Assembly: GCA_910588165.1 (NCBI GenBank)
Contig: CAJUOR010000007.1
Coordinates: forward strand, 1 to 44,679
Reading direction: 5' to 3'
Length of the DNA: 44,679 nt
Source of the DNA: an uncultured Thomasclavelia sp.
Lineage (GTDB): Bacteria > Bacillota_I > Bacilli_A > Erysipelotrichales > Coprobacillaceae
Below are positions 1 through 8,729 of the stretch, piece by piece. Position 1 is the stretch's first letter. Each line of letters opens with the position of its first letter. The notes beneath the pieces are model-generated. The model was not told the DNA's origin. It saw only the letters and a program-made list of their open reading frames with translations, and did no database searches. The translations under genes and the position numbers were made by a program.

Positions 1-177
1 CGGAAAATGTTCAAGAAAATTTTGATAATAGGGGATAACAGTCTGAACTTGAGTTTGTTGCAACATGATTTCACTAATCCAGATATGATAAGGATTTTTG
101 CTGTGACGCCAAGGTAAATCACGCTGATTTTGTTGATACCAAGCCACTAAATCTTTGGAAAATTGTTTTTCATTCAT
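1..177 (-). CDS. mutY: A/G-specific adenine glycosylase MutY, N-terminal fragment
   Basis: The gene runs off the left edge, so only residues 1-59 are visible. MutY removes adenine mispaired with 8-oxoguanine or guanine in base-excision repair. The fragment carries the family's opening motifs: RDLPWR at residues 19-24 and SEIMLQQTQV at 35-44, where Glu36 matches the catalytic glutamate of E. coli MutY. The ATG at 177-175 is chosen because a GGTGAT-type ribosome site lies just upstream. It is transcribed divergently from the UPF0223 gene. The Fe-S cluster and the C-terminal MutT-like domain lie outside the window. Confidence 0.93.
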   Translation of the reverse strand, partial: MNEKQFSKDLVAWYQQNQRDLPWRHSKNPYHIWISEIMLQQTQVQTVIPYYQNFLEHFP

Positions 178-194
178 TAAAATCACCATCTGTT

Positions 195-222
195 ATTATA
201 ACGTATATTTTCAATGTGTCTA
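195..222 (-). promoter_or_regulatory. Probable sigma-A promoter of mutY
   Basis: On the minus strand TAGACA (222-217) and a perfect TATAAT (200-195) are separated by 16 bases, and lie a short distance upstream of the mutY start at 177. Inferred from sequence only. Confidence 0.6.
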
Positions 223-326
223 TAAAAATGCACTTTATCGCTTATTTTTTGCGAATAGATGGAAAAGTTAAGATAATGGCTTTTAAGTCAGAGCATTTTG
301 TAGTAAAATGATTTGGGGTGATGTTT

Positions 327-602
327 ATGGGTTATACATATCCGCTTGATCCTTCATGGGAAATGGAGGAAATTTTGGCAGTGATGGATTTATTGACAGT
401 AGTGGAAAAAGCTTATGAGGGAGGTATACCTAGTCATGAGGTTGCCAAGGCTTATCAAAAATATAAAGATATGCATTTTTCAATTAGTGATGAAAAACAG
501 TTAGATAAAGAATTTAAAAAAGTGTCAGGCTACTCTTTGCATACCGTTTTAGTAGCCGCTAAAAGAGGGGATAAGATTATTTCGTTAAAGGTGGGGAAAT
601 AG
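327..602 (+). CDS. UPF0223 family protein (YktA-like)
   Basis: A 91-residue cytoplasmic protein opening with MGYTYPLDPSW, the signature start of the UPF0223 family (Bacillus YktA), whose function is unknown. In-frame GTG (318) and ATG (321) codons lie upstream, but the ribosome site GGGGTGA at 315-321 is correctly placed only for the ATG at 327, and family members begin at this methionine. The length is normal for the family. The stop codon abuts the ftsW start, so the two are probably co-transcribed. A TAAAAT -10-like box at 304-309 may be the promoter, though its -35 is poor. Confidence 0.85.
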   Translation: MGYTYPLDPSWEMEEILAVMDLLTVVEKAYEGGIPSHEVAKAYQKYKDMHFSISDEKQLDKEFKKVSGYSLHTVLVAAKRGDKIISLKVGK

Positions 603-1808
603 ATGTCTAGGTTTAATAAACACTGTGATCGGTGGATTGATATTTCAATCATCATTCTTTCTGTGCTAGGAATTGTGATGGTAACTTCAGCGAGTGTTAA
701 TCAATCAGGCGCTAAAAACGGATTAGGAGCGGTTGGGGATATGCTTAAGCAGATTCTTTTCTTTGTTTCCGGTTTGGTTTTGACGATTGGTTTTCGTAAT
801 ATTTTTAAGACAAATTTATTGAAAAAACGTTTTCTGTTTGCGGTTTACGGTCTTATTTTAGGAGCGATGGTCGCCTGTCGTTTATTTTTCGAGGATATTA
901 ACGGTGCTTATGGTTGGATTCATTTATTTGGCAGTTTTACCTTGCAGCCATCAGAGTTTGCGAAAATCTTGGTTATGTTGATTTTAGCTTATTATATGGT
1001 TGATGTGGTCTATGCCATTCAAGTTTCACCGAATCTTTCTTTTGAAAGAAAAACGGAGATGCTTAAACGCAAAAAAATGAAATGCTTATATGAACCGATT
1101 TTAGCGTGTTTAGTTATTATTTTTGTCTGTATTTTCGTTCAAAAAGACTTCGGAACCGGGGCTATTTTGTTAGGTATTTCACTCGTTTGCTTTTTTACGG
1201 CAACAAATCAATTTTATAAACCTTATCAAAAAAGATTATTTACTTTAATATGTACAGGGGCGGTTGTTGTCATTCTCGCTTTTCCTTTAGTGTTAAAGAT
1301 GTTTGACGGCTATCAACAAGGGCGTTTTGCCTCATGGTTAAATCCTTTGATTGATCCGACGAATACAAGCTTTCATCAGGCTAATGGACTGATTGCCTTT
1401 TCCAATGGCTTGATAGGAAGAGGATTGGGCAATTCAACACAAAAATTCGGCTATATCCCTGAAGCGACTTCAGATTATATTTCAGCTATCATCTTTGAAG
1501 AATTAGGGCTTTTGGGGTTATTATTGATTATCGTACCTTTTACAGTGATTATTTGGCGGATGTTTTACTATGCTTATCGAGTTAAAGATGTTAAAGCTAA
1601 AATCATTTTAAGTGGGATAGGAACATATTTCTTTTTACATTTATTTTTAAATCTCGGTGGTGTAACTTGCTTAATTCCACTGACAGGTATTCCTTTGCTT
1701 TGTGTATCAGCCGGTGGTTCAAGTACTTGGGCTGCCTTTATCGCTATTGGGATTGCTCAGGCACTTATTAAACAGTATCATAAAGAAATTACGACACAAA
1801 CCCATTAA
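603..1808 (+). CDS. ftsW: SEDS-family peptidoglycan glycosyltransferase, FtsW type
   Basis: A 401-residue polytopic membrane protein of the SEDS (FtsW/RodA/SpoVE) family, which polymerises lipid II into glycan strands together with a class B PBP. Visible signatures are GAYGWIHLF (101-109), QPSE (115-118), the QKDFGTG segment, and TSDYISAIIFEELG (about 288-301), spread over about ten hydrophobic helices. The assignment to FtsW rather than RodA rests on the Bacillus-like neighbourhood (near ylbD) and is not certain. Since no spoVE/ftsW copy lies in the dcw cluster further right, this gene may supply the divisome polymerase. Its ATG follows the stop of the upstream gene directly, with a ribosome site inside that gene's 3' end. 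Confidence 0.9.
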   Translation: MSRFNKHCDRWIDISIIILSVLGIVMVTSASVNQSGAKNGLGAVGDMLKQILFFVSGLVLTIGFRNIFKTNLLKKRFLFAVYGLILGAMVACRLFFEDINGAYGWIHLFGSFTLQPSEFAKILVMLILAYYMVDVVYAIQVSPNLSFERKTEMLKRKKMKCLYEPILACLVIIFVCIFVQKDFGTGAILLGISLVCFFTATNQFYKPYQKRLFTLICTGAVVVILAFPLVLKMFDGYQQGRFASWLNPLIDPTNTSFHQANGLIAFSNGLIGRGLGNSTQKFGYIPEATSDYISAIIFEELGLLGLLLIIVPFTVIIWRMFYYAYRVKDVKAKIILSGIGTYFFLHLFLNLGGVTCLIPLTGIPLLCVSAGGSSTWAAFIAIGIAQALIKQYHKEITTQTH

Positions 1809-1837
1809 GTTTGCATAAACTATGAATGGGTGATACT

Positions 1838-2182
1838 ATGGATGACATACAAGCGTTTAAAGAATTTGTCAAAACGATGCCTAAAGCGGCTTCGCTTGTT
1901 CATGAGGGAAAGTATTCGTGGCAACAACTTTATGAAATGTATGTGCTTTATGGAGAAAATCATGAAATATGGCAACAATTTAAAGGTACAGACGTTAAAG
2001 AAACGAATGGGGCAACCTTTGATTTAGGCACTTTATTGAATTTATTAAAAACAATTGATATTGATGCTTTGCTTTCAAGTATGCAAGGTTTAGAGAAGGT
2101 TTTAGGCATTGCAGCAGCTCTATTTGATAAAGAAGATACAAATGAGCGTGGGTTTCAAAGCATTTCAAGGATGGATGACTAA
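1838..2182 (+). CDS. ylbD: YlbD-like protein (putative spore coat protein)
   Basis: A 114-residue soluble protein resembling YlbD of Bacillus, which is annotated as a spore coat protein. The N-terminal segment (FKEFVKTMPKAASLVHEGK, then WQQLYEMYVLYGE) follows the family pattern. An in-frame ATG at 1826 exists, but GGGTGA at 1828-1833 places the ribosome on the ATG at 1838. The C-terminus is acidic and polar. It is followed without a gap by ylbE (stop and start overlap by one base), and the order ylbD-ylbE-ylbF-rsmD-coaD is the same as in Bacillus. The similarity is moderate; the order strengthens it. Confidence 0.8.
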   Translation: MDDIQAFKEFVKTMPKAASLVHEGKYSWQQLYEMYVLYGENHEIWQQFKGTDVKETNGATFDLGTLLNLLKTIDIDALLSSMQGLEKVLGIAAALFDKEDTNERGFQSISRMDD

Positions 2183-2391
2183 TGCGTTATGAAATTTTAC
2201 AACAGATAAGTCAGCACCCTGATTATGCTCTCTTTTTAAGAGAGCACCCGGATTGGTATTGCGAGCTGCATTATCGTCCGGAAAATTTTAAGACGTTTAT
2301 AGATTTTTATAAAGAAGAAAGAAAATTGACGCTTCCCGATAAATTGGAAAAGGTCGGTTTGTTGATCAATATGTTGGAGATGTTAAAGTAA
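2182..2391 (+). CDS. ylbE: YlbE-like protein
   Basis: A 69-residue protein with the YlbE pattern: HPDYALFLREHPDWY near residues 12-26, followed by a short helical tail. The function is unknown in all organisms. It starts on an ATG whose A is the last base of the ylbD stop, and its own stop overlaps the ylbF start in the same way, so translation is probably coupled through all three genes. Confidence 0.78.
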   Translation: MRYEILQQISQHPDYALFLREHPDWYCELHYRPENFKTFIDFYKEERKLTLPDKLEKVGLLINMLEMLK

Positions 2392-2759
2392 TGAATGAAA
2401 CAATAGCAGCTTTAATCCAAGCTTTAAAAGAAGAAGAGGTTTATCGTCAATATAATGTTTGTTTGCAGGAATTGAATAACCATCATGAGCTTTTAGCAGC
2501 CTATCAAAAGGCTAAACAAGAATATATGGATATGCGACCATATTTCAAATATCAGGATTTCTCTGATTTAAAAGCTCGGGTGCAACAACGCTCATTAGAA
2601 TTGACACAGTTAGAAAGCTATCAGGATTATATGCAAAGTCTACATCAGTTAGAGGCAAGATTAGAGGAAATAACAGCTCAAATATTTAAAGATGTTTTTG
2701 AACAAGCGGAGGTAAAATCATGCGTGTCATTGCCGGGAAATATAAACGAAGAAATTTAA
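2391..2759 (+). CDS. ylbF: YlbF/YmcA family protein (RicF)
   Basis: A 122-residue, mostly alpha-helical protein of the YlbF/YmcA family. In Bacillus, YlbF (RicF) forms the Ric complex with YmcA and YaaT, which affects RNase Y-dependent mRNA maturation and, through it, competence, biofilm formation and sporulation. The helical region is rich in Gln, Leu and Glu across residues 5-105. The last 13 codons overlap the rsmD start by 40 bases in another frame. The overlap looks real because RsmD clearly begins at its own ATG at 2720, so the YlbF tail (SCVSLPGNINEEI) is probably unconserved. Confidence 0.85.
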   Translation: MNETIAALIQALKEEEVYRQYNVCLQELNNHHELLAAYQKAKQEYMDMRPYFKYQDFSDLKARVQQRSLELTQLESYQDYMQSLHQLEARLEEITAQIFKDVFEQAEVKSCVSLPGNINEEI

Positions 2760-3277
2760 AAGCCGTTGTTGGTAACAATACACGACCTACTACGGATCGC
2801 AACAAAGAGAATATGTTCAATTTGATTGGTCCTTATTTCGATGGGGGAGCTTGTTTAGATTTGTTTGGCGGCAGTGGCAGTTTAGGCATTGAGGCATTAA
2901 GTCGAGGCATGGAAAAATTATATAGCGTCGATATGAATTATCAGGCTTATCAAACAATTAAAGAAAATTTGGTGAGCTTAAAGATTGGTGAAGATGAAGC
3001 CAAAGTTTATAAAATGTCATGTTTTAAGGCTTTGGAAATGTTTAAGGAAGCTAAGCTTTACTTTGATTTAGTTTTGTTAGATCCGCCTTATAATAAAGGT
3101 TTTGTGCCTAAAGTATTAGACATTTTAATTAAAGAAGATATGTTGACCTCCAAGGCCATCGTTGTGGCTGAGGAACATAGCGATGTCAGATTGGAAAAAC
3201 AATACGGAGCATTGATAAAATATAAAGAAGTCAATTATGGTTTAACGACACTGCACATATATAGAATGGAGGAGTAG
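2720..3277 (+). CDS. rsmD: 16S rRNA (guanine(966)-N(2))-methyltransferase RsmD
   Basis: A SAM-dependent rRNA methyltransferase that modifies G966 of 16S rRNA during 30S assembly. It opens with the family signature MRVIAGKYKRRNL, then TRPTTDR at 21-27. The SAM-binding loop LDLFGGSGSLG is at 46-56 and the catalytic N6/N2-methyltransferase motif DPPY at 121-124. At 185 residues it is of normal length. A GGAGG ribosome site at 2708-2712 lies inside ylbF. It ends two bases before coaD, the usual partner gene. Confidence 0.96.
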   Translation: MRVIAGKYKRRNLKAVVGNNTRPTTDRNKENMFNLIGPYFDGGACLDLFGGSGSLGIEALSRGMEKLYSVDMNYQAYQTIKENLVSLKIGEDEAKVYKMSCFKALEMFKEAKLYFDLVLLDPPYNKGFVPKVLDILIKEDMLTSKAIVVAEEHSDVRLEKQYGALIKYKEVNYGLTTLHIYRMEE

Positions 3278-3279
3278 AG

Positions 3280-3762
3280 ATGGCAACTAGAATTGCGGTA
3301 TATGCGGGTACATTCGATCCTGTTACGAATGGACATTTAGATATTATTGAGCGTGCCAGTAAAATGTTTGATGTTTTATATGTGACGATTTTAGGTAATC
3401 CTAATAAAAGAGAAATGTTTTCAATTGAAGAAAGGTTGACTTTCTTAAAACTTGCCACAAGTCATATTGAAAATGTGAAAATTGATGCTTCACCGCTGCT
3501 TGCCGTTGAATATGCTCGTTCAGTCGGGGCTAAGGTCTTAGTGAGAGGTCTTAGGGCAACAACTGATTTTGAATCAGAATTGCAGATGGCGTTTGCCAAT
3601 CAATACTTAGATGAAGGCATTGAAATGGCGTTTTTGATGACGAAAGCAAGTCAAGCCTTTATTTCCAGCTCAACTGTCAAGGAAATTGCCATGCACAAGC
3701 GTTCGGTGGCAGATTTAGTGCCGGCATGCGTTTGTGAGGCTCTGAAAGAAAAAATTGGCTAA
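3280..3762 (+). CDS. coaD: Phosphopantetheine adenylyltransferase (PPAT)
   Basis: Catalyses the fourth step of coenzyme A synthesis, transferring AMP from ATP to 4'-phosphopantetheine. It is a nucleotidyltransferase-superfamily protein of 160 residues, the standard length. The nucleotide-binding TNGH motif is at 16-19 following AGTFDPV, and the second signature ISSSTVKE is near 126-133. It is the last gene of the run starting at 327. The pyrimidine operon promoter begins only six bases after its stop. Confidence 0.97.
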   Translation: MATRIAVYAGTFDPVTNGHLDIIERASKMFDVLYVTILGNPNKREMFSIEERLTFLKLATSHIENVKIDASPLLAVEYARSVGAKVLVRGLRATTDFESELQMAFANQYLDEGIEMAFLMTKASQAFISSSTVKEIAMHKRSVADLVPACVCEALKEKIG

Positions 3763-3767
3763 AATAA

Positions 3768-3796
3768 TTGAAATAGATGTCAAAGTCTGTTATTAT
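3768..3796 (+). promoter_or_regulatory. Sigma-A promoter of the pyr operon
   Basis: TTGAAA (3768-3773), a 17-base spacer ending in TGT (extended -10), and TATTAT (3791-3796). Transcription would begin near 3803, just before the PyrR-type leader. Confidence 0.75.
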
Positions 3797-3802
3797 TAAA
3801 TG

Positions 3803-3900
3803 GGTAACCTTTAAGTTAGTCCGAGAGGCTAAGAAGGATATAATAGACTATGTATTTTTTATGGTACCATTATACCTTCTTGCGAAGGTATTTTTTTTGT
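3803..3900 (+). promoter_or_regulatory. PyrR-type transcription attenuator (pyr leader)
   Basis: The leader holds the three mutually exclusive hairpins of PyrR attenuation. The binding loop AGTCCGAGAGGCT (3818-3830) sits in an anti-antiterminator whose stem pairs CCTT (3808-3811) with AAGG (3834-3837) and TTAG (3816-3819) with CTAA (3829-3832). The segment 3831-3842 is nearly complementary to the 5' arm of the terminator and forms the antiterminator. The terminator is ATACCTTC (3872-3879), loop TTGC, GAAGGTAT (3884-3891), then eight T residues. UMP-bound PyrR would stabilise the first hairpin and stop transcription. The loop is one base shorter than the Bacillus consensus. pyrR is not in the window. 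Confidence 0.88.
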
Positions 3901-3916
3901 AAAAAAGGAGGTCTTT

Positions 3917-4789
3917 ATGAACGTATTTCGCTTAAGTGATTTCTCCTGCAAGGCTATCAATGATATTTTAGACTTGGCAGAAGAATTCAAAAACGGTAAA
4001 AAAGTTGACTATCAAAGAAGTAAAAGTGTTGCCTTTCTATTCTTTGAAAACTCTACGAGAACGCATTACAGCTTTGATAAAGCTGCCTTGAATTTAGGGT
4101 GTGTTACACAGAATTTTGAAGCAGCGACTTCAAGTGTTCAAAAGGGTGAATCTTTATATGACACCGTGAAGTTGTTTGAGTGTATCGGACATGATGCTGT
4201 AGTCATCAGACATCCGCAAAACAACTATTTTGATGAGTTAAAAGGGATTAAAATTCCTATTTTAAATGGGGGCGATGGCACAGGCAATCACCCGACCCAA
4301 AGTTTATTGGACTTAATGACTATCAGAGAACATTTTGGGCATTTCGAGGGCTTAAAAGTTGCGATTTGCGGTGATATTGCCCATTCACGTGTCGCTCATT
4401 CCAACTATGAAGTCATGCAACGCTTAGGAATGGAAGTCGTGATGTGTGGTCCAGAGGAATTTGAAGAAAAGGGGTACCCATTCAAGTCTTTAGATGAAGT
4501 GTTAGGAAACGTTGATGTCTTGATGTTGCTTCGTGTTCAGCACGAACGTCATGCGAGTTCGATGAAGATTTCTAAAGAGGAATATCATGCTAAATACGGT
4601 TTAAATATGGCTCGTGTCAACCAAATGAAAAAAAATGCGATTATCATGCATCCTGCACCGTTCAATCGTGGGGTAGAGATAGCCGATGATGTGGTGGAGT
4701 GTGAAAAATCACGTATTTTTGAACAGATGGCAAACGGCGTTTATGTCCGTATGGCATTGTTATATATGGCATTAGAAGACAAACATTAG
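3917..4789 (+). CDS. pyrB: Aspartate carbamoyltransferase catalytic subunit
   Basis: Condenses carbamoyl phosphate with aspartate, the committed step of UMP synthesis. The carbamoyl-phosphate loop FENSTRT is at 43-49. The HPTQSLLDL motif (near 125) and HPAPFNRGVEI near the C-terminus (aspartate site) are intact. The protein has 290 residues, slightly shorter than the usual 300-310. It is the first gene behind the PyrR attenuator, with an AGGAGG ribosome site directly after the terminator. No regulatory subunit PyrI is present, as expected for Bacillota. Confidence 0.96.
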   Translation: MNVFRLSDFSCKAINDILDLAEEFKNGKKVDYQRSKSVAFLFFENSTRTHYSFDKAALNLGCVTQNFEAATSSVQKGESLYDTVKLFECIGHDAVVIRHPQNNYFDELKGIKIPILNGGDGTGNHPTQSLLDLMTIREHFGHFEGLKVAICGDIAHSRVAHSNYEVMQRLGMEVVMCGPEEFEEKGYPFKSLDEVLGNVDVLMLLRVQHERHASSMKISKEEYHAKYGLNMARVNQMKKNAIIMHPAPFNRGVEIADDVVECEKSRIFEQMANGVYVRMALLYMALEDKH

Positions 4790-4801
4790 GGGGGAATTGA
4801 T

Positions 4802-7800
4802 ATGCCGAAAAGAGAAGATATAAAGAAAGTAATGGTTATTGGCTCCGGTCCGATTGTTATTGGACAAGCTGCTGAATTTGACTATGCGGGCACGCAAGCT
4901 TGCTTAGCTTTAAAAGAGGAGGGCTATGAAGTTATCTTAGTCAACTCAAACCCTGCCACTATTATGACAGATACACATTTAGCAGATAAAGTCTATATGG
5001 AACCTTTAACGATTGACTATGTAGCTAAAATCATTCGTAAAGAGCGTCCTGATGCGATTGTACCTGGGTTAGGAGGACAAACCGGTTTAAATCTAGTCGT
5101 CCAATTAGCCAATAAAGGTGTATTAGATGAATGCCGTGTTGAAATTTTAGGAACGCGTTTAGAAGCGATTGAAGAAGCGGAAGACAGAGAAAAGTTCCGT
5201 GCTTTATGTGAAAAAATCAATCAGCCGGTTTTAAGAAGCTATATTGCTCATACCGTTGAACAAGCTAAAGCTCAAGCCAATGAAATCGGGTATCCGGTTG
5301 TTGTTCGTCCGGCTTTCACGTTAGGCGGAACAGGGGGCGGATTTGTTGACAATGACGAAGAATTAGAAGAAATTGCAGCTACCGGTATTCAAGTATCACC
5401 TGCCAATCAAGTCTTGATTGAAAAATCAGTCTTCGGTTACAAAGAAATCGAATATGAAGTCATGCGAGATAAGAGTGGCAAAGCGATTGCTATTTGTGAT
5501 ATGGAAAACATTGATCCGGTTGGTGTACATACCGGGGATTCGGCAGTTGTTGCCCCTATCTTGACATTAGATAACGAAACAAGAGAGATGTTAAAGGGTG
5601 CGGCTTTGGATATTATTACGGCTTTAAAAATTGAAGGGGGCTGTAATGTTCAGTTTGCCTTAAATCCGAATTCAAAAGAATATTACGTCATTGAAGTTAA
5701 CCCTCGTGTTTCAAGATCTTCAGCCCTTGCAAGTAAAGCCACCGGTTATCCGATTGCTCGTGTTACCGGTAAAATTGCTGTTGGCTATACGTTAGATGAA
5801 ATTGAAGTTGCTAATCGTCCGGGCTCAATTGAACCTAGCTGTGATTATAAAGTTATTAAATTACCACGCTTCCCATTTGATAAATTCGATCAGGCTTCCA
5901 GATTATTAGGAACCCAAATGAAAGCGACCGGTGAAATTATGAGTATCGGTAAAACGATGGAAGAAGCTTTATTAAAAGGTGTACGCTCACTTGAAATCAA
6001 AGCTGACCATTTTGCTTTACCGAAGATTGAAGCTTTAAGCGATGATGAATTGCTAGAACGCTTAGCTAAACCCGACGATGAAAGATTGTTTGAAATTTGT
6101 GCGTTATTACGTCGAGGCTATAGTGAGCAAATGCTTGCAGATATCACTAAAGTAGCCAAGGAATTTATTACAATTTTAAATAACATTGTGCGCTATGAAA
6201 CAACGATTAAAGAAAATGTGGGCAATATCGAGGTTTTAAAAGAAGCGAAGAAAATGGGCTTCTCTGATAAATATATCGGACAAGTTTGGGAAATGAAGCA
6301 AGAAAAAGTATTCTTATTAAGAAAAGAAAACAATATCTTCCCGGTTTTCCAAATGGCAGATGCCTGCATTACCAAAGAAGATACATACCTACCGTATTTC
6401 TATTCTACATACAATATGGAAAAGCAAGAAAGCATTCTTACCGATAACAAGAAAATTATTGTTTTAGGCTCCGGACCAATTCGTATCGGACAAGGGGTTG
6501 AATTTGATTACAGTACCGTTCATGCGATTTGGGCAATCAAAGAAGAAGGTTATGAAGCGATTGTCATTAACTGTAATCCGGAAACAGTATCCACAGACTA
6601 TACAACTTCCGATAAGTTATACTTTGAACCTTTGACGATTGAAGATGTCATGAATGTCATCGAGTATGAAAAGCCGGAAGGCGTTATTGTTCAATTAGGT
6701 GGGCAGACAGCAATCAACTTAGCTGAATCTTTACATGAGTTAAATGTCAAGATTATAGGAACTGATGTTGCTGCGATTGAAAGAGCAGAAAACAGAGATG
6801 CTTTTGAACATTTATTAAATGAATTAAATATTCCTCGTCCTAATGGGACAGCTGTTACTAAAATTGAAGATGGTGTGGTTGTCGCTAATCGTATCGGTTA
6901 TCCGGTTTTAGTTCGACCTTCCTATGTGCTTGGCGGACGTGCTATGCAAATTGTTACAAATGATGAGGAGTTAAATAAGTACTTGACTAGTGCCGTTGAG
7001 GTTGATGAGGACCAACCGGTGCTTATTGATAAATATGTTTTAGGACAAGAAGTTGAAATTGATGCGATTTGCGATGGTAAAGATGTCTATATTCCGGGCA
7101 TTATGGAGCACATTGAAAAAACCGGTGTGCATTCAGGTGATAGTATTTCAGTTTACCCATCTTATTCGATTTCAGATCATGCCAAAGGCTTGATTGAAGA
7201 ATACACCGTTAAATTAGGCTTAGCTGTGGGGATCATTGGTTTATTCAATATTCAGTTTATCGTCGATAAAAACGATGATGTGTATATTATTGAAGTGAAT
7301 CCACGTTCAAGCCGTACTGTACCGTTCTTATCAAAGACAACTAAAGTTCAAATGGCTAATATCGCAACTAAAGTGATTTTAGGCAAGAAATTAGCGGACT
7401 TTGGTTTAGGAACAGGCGTTAAGGAAAGACCTAATCGTTATTACGTTAAAGCACCTACCTTCTCATTTGCGAAAATCAGAGGTGTCGATGCGATTTTAGG
7501 ACCTGAAATGAAATCTACCGGTGAAGCTATCGGTTATGACAAGGCTTTTGAAAATGCGTTGTATAAAGCTTTGCAGGCGAGTGGTATGCATATTTCTAAC
7601 TATGGTACAGTGTTATTCACTATCGCTGACCAAGATAAAAAAGATGCTTTAGAAATCGCCCAACGCTTCTATGATTTAGGCTTTAACTTAATCGGTACTA
7701 AGGGAACAGCCCTTTATTTAAAAGAACATGGATTGCGCTGTAAAGCCATTGAAAAAATTCATGAAGACAGTGAAGAAATTTTGAATTGGGTCAGAAGCGG

Positions 7801-7984
7801 ACACGTGAAATATGTTATCAATACGATGACCAATAACGATCACAAGGTTCGTAAAGACGGTTTCAGAATTCGCCGTGAAGCAGTTGAACATAATATTCCG
7901 ACATTAACTTCATTAGATACAGTTAAAATCTTGTTAGATGTACTTGAAAGTATTACAATTAAGGTAGGTGTCATCAATGACTGA
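4802..7984 (+). CDS. carB: Carbamoyl-phosphate synthase large subunit
   Basis: Makes carbamoyl phosphate from bicarbonate, ATP and ammonia delivered by the small subunit CarA. This is a full-length 1060-residue protein with two homologous ATP-grasp halves: the first begins GSGPIVIGQAAEFDYAG (about 14-30) and the second GSGPIRIGQGVEFDYS (about 555). Between them is the oligomerisation region, and the last 120 residues form an MGS-like allosteric domain (GTKGTALYLKEHG). carA is not adjacent, unlike the Bacillus order pyrAA-pyrAB, so CarA must come from elsewhere. Its 3' end overlaps pyrK by eight bases. Confidence 0.97.
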   Translation: MPKREDIKKVMVIGSGPIVIGQAAEFDYAGTQACLALKEEGYEVILVNSNPATIMTDTHLADKVYMEPLTIDYVAKIIRKERPDAIVPGLGGQTGLNLVVQLANKGVLDECRVEILGTRLEAIEEAEDREKFRALCEKINQPVLRSYIAHTVEQAKAQANEIGYPVVVRPAFTLGGTGGGFVDNDEELEEIAATGIQVSPANQVLIEKSVFGYKEIEYEVMRDKSGKAIAICDMENIDPVGVHTGDSAVVAPILTLDNETREMLKGAALDIITALKIEGGCNVQFALNPNSKEYYVIEVNPRVSRSSALASKATGYPIARVTGKIAVGYTLDEIEVANRPGSIEPSCDYKVIKLPRFPFDKFDQASRLLGTQMKATGEIMSIGKTMEEALLKGVRSLEIKADHFALPKIEALSDDELLERLAKPDDERLFEICALLRRGYSEQMLADITKVAKEFITILNNIVRYETTIKENVGNIEVLKEAKKMGFSDKYIGQVWEMKQEKVFLLRKENNIFPVFQMADACITKEDTYLPYFYSTYNMEKQESILTDNKKIIVLGSGPIRIGQGVEFDYSTVHAIWAIKEEGYEAIVINCNPETVSTDYTTSDKLYFEPLTIEDVMNVIEYEKPEGVIVQLGGQTAINLAESLHELNVKIIGTDVAAIERAENRDAFEHLLNELNIPRPNGTAVTKIEDGVVVANRIGYPVLVRPSYVLGGRAMQIVTNDEELNKYLTSAVEVDEDQPVLIDKYVLGQEVEIDAICDGKDVYIPGIMEHIEKTGVHSGDSISVYPSYSISDHAKGLIEEYTVKLGLAVGIIGLFNIQFIVDKNDDVYIIEVNPRSSRTVPFLSKTTKVQMANIATKVILGKKLADFGLGTGVKERPNRYYVKAPTFSFAKIRGVDAILGPEMKSTGEAIGYDKAFENALYKALQASGMHISNYGTVLFTIADQDKKDALEIAQRFYDLGFNLIGTKGTALYLKEHGLRCKAIEKIHEDSEEILNWVRSGHVKYVINTMTNNDHKVRKDGFRIRREAVEHNIPTLTSLDTVKILLDVLESITIKVGVIND

Positions 7985-8729
7985 TTGGATGGAAATTATC
8001 AGTAATACAAAAATTGCTCAAAATGTTTATGAAATGAAATTAAAAGGTCAAGGTGCCGGTAAAATTACGGCACCCGGCCAATTTGTCAATATCAAAGTAT
8101 CCACGCTTGAAAGTCAGCCTTACTTACGTAGACCGATGAGCGTTTGTGAATATGATGATGAAAATTTAACGATTATTTATAAAGTAGTTGGTAAAGGGAC
8201 TAATATCTTAAAGTCTAAACAGCCCGGTGAAAAGCTTGATATGTTGCTTGGCTTAGGTAATGGTTTCCCACTTCCCGACATTCAAAAAGCTGTTTTAATC
8301 GGTGGTGGGGTTGGTGTACCGCCAATGTATGAATTAGGTAAGCAATTAGTTCAAAAAGGCGTTGAAGTAACAACAATTCTAGGCTTTAATAGCTCAATAG
8401 ATGTTTTCTATGAAGATAAATTCAAGGCTTTAGGTGATTGCTATGTCGCAACGATGGACGGCAGTTACGGTGAAAAAGGCAATGTTGTTGATGTTTTGAA
8501 AAAATATCAGCTAACTTATGATAAATACTTTAGTTGCGGACCTGAAAAGATGTTAGATGCGTTAGTTAAATTCGATGACCAAAACGGTTATCTATCTTTT
8601 GAAGCCCGAATGGGTTGTGGTTTCGGGGCTTGTATGGGTTGCTCATGCAAGGTCAAGACTAAACCATACAAACGTATTTGTGTCGAAGGACCGGTATTAG
8701 AAGCAAGCGAGGTGATTATCAATGAGTAA
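7977..8729 (+). CDS. pyrK: Dihydroorotate dehydrogenase B, electron transfer subunit
   Basis: A 250-residue iron-sulfur flavoprotein that passes electrons from PyrD to NAD+. The FAD-binding RRPMS motif is at 51-55 and the NAD-binding GGGVGVPPM loop near 105-115. The [2Fe-2S] ligands are C214, C219, C222 and C235 (C-x4-C-x2-C-x12-C). An in-frame GTG at 7968 would extend it by three codons, but the AAGGTAGGTG ribosome site fits the ATG at 7977. That ATG overlaps the carB stop by eight bases, as ATGACTGA, implying translational coupling. Confidence 0.95.
   Translation: MTDWMEIISNTKIAQNVYEMKLKGQGAGKITAPGQFVNIKVSTLESQPYLRRPMSVCEYDDENLTIIYKVVGKGTNILKSKQPGEKLDMLLGLGNGFPLPDIQKAVLIGGGVGVPPMYELGKQLVQKGVEVTTILGFNSSIDVFYEDKFKALGDCYVATMDGSYGEKGNVVDVLKKYQLTYDKYFSCGPEKMLDALVKFDDQNGYLSFEARMGCGFGACMGCSCKVKTKPYKRICVEGPVLEASEVIINE

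Noticed and set aside
2720..2759. Possible frameshift between ylbF and rsmD because of their 40-base overlap
   Set aside because: Both proteins have complete, family-typical cores, and RsmD begins with its usual MRVIAGK start behind a good ribosome site, so a natural overlap explains it.
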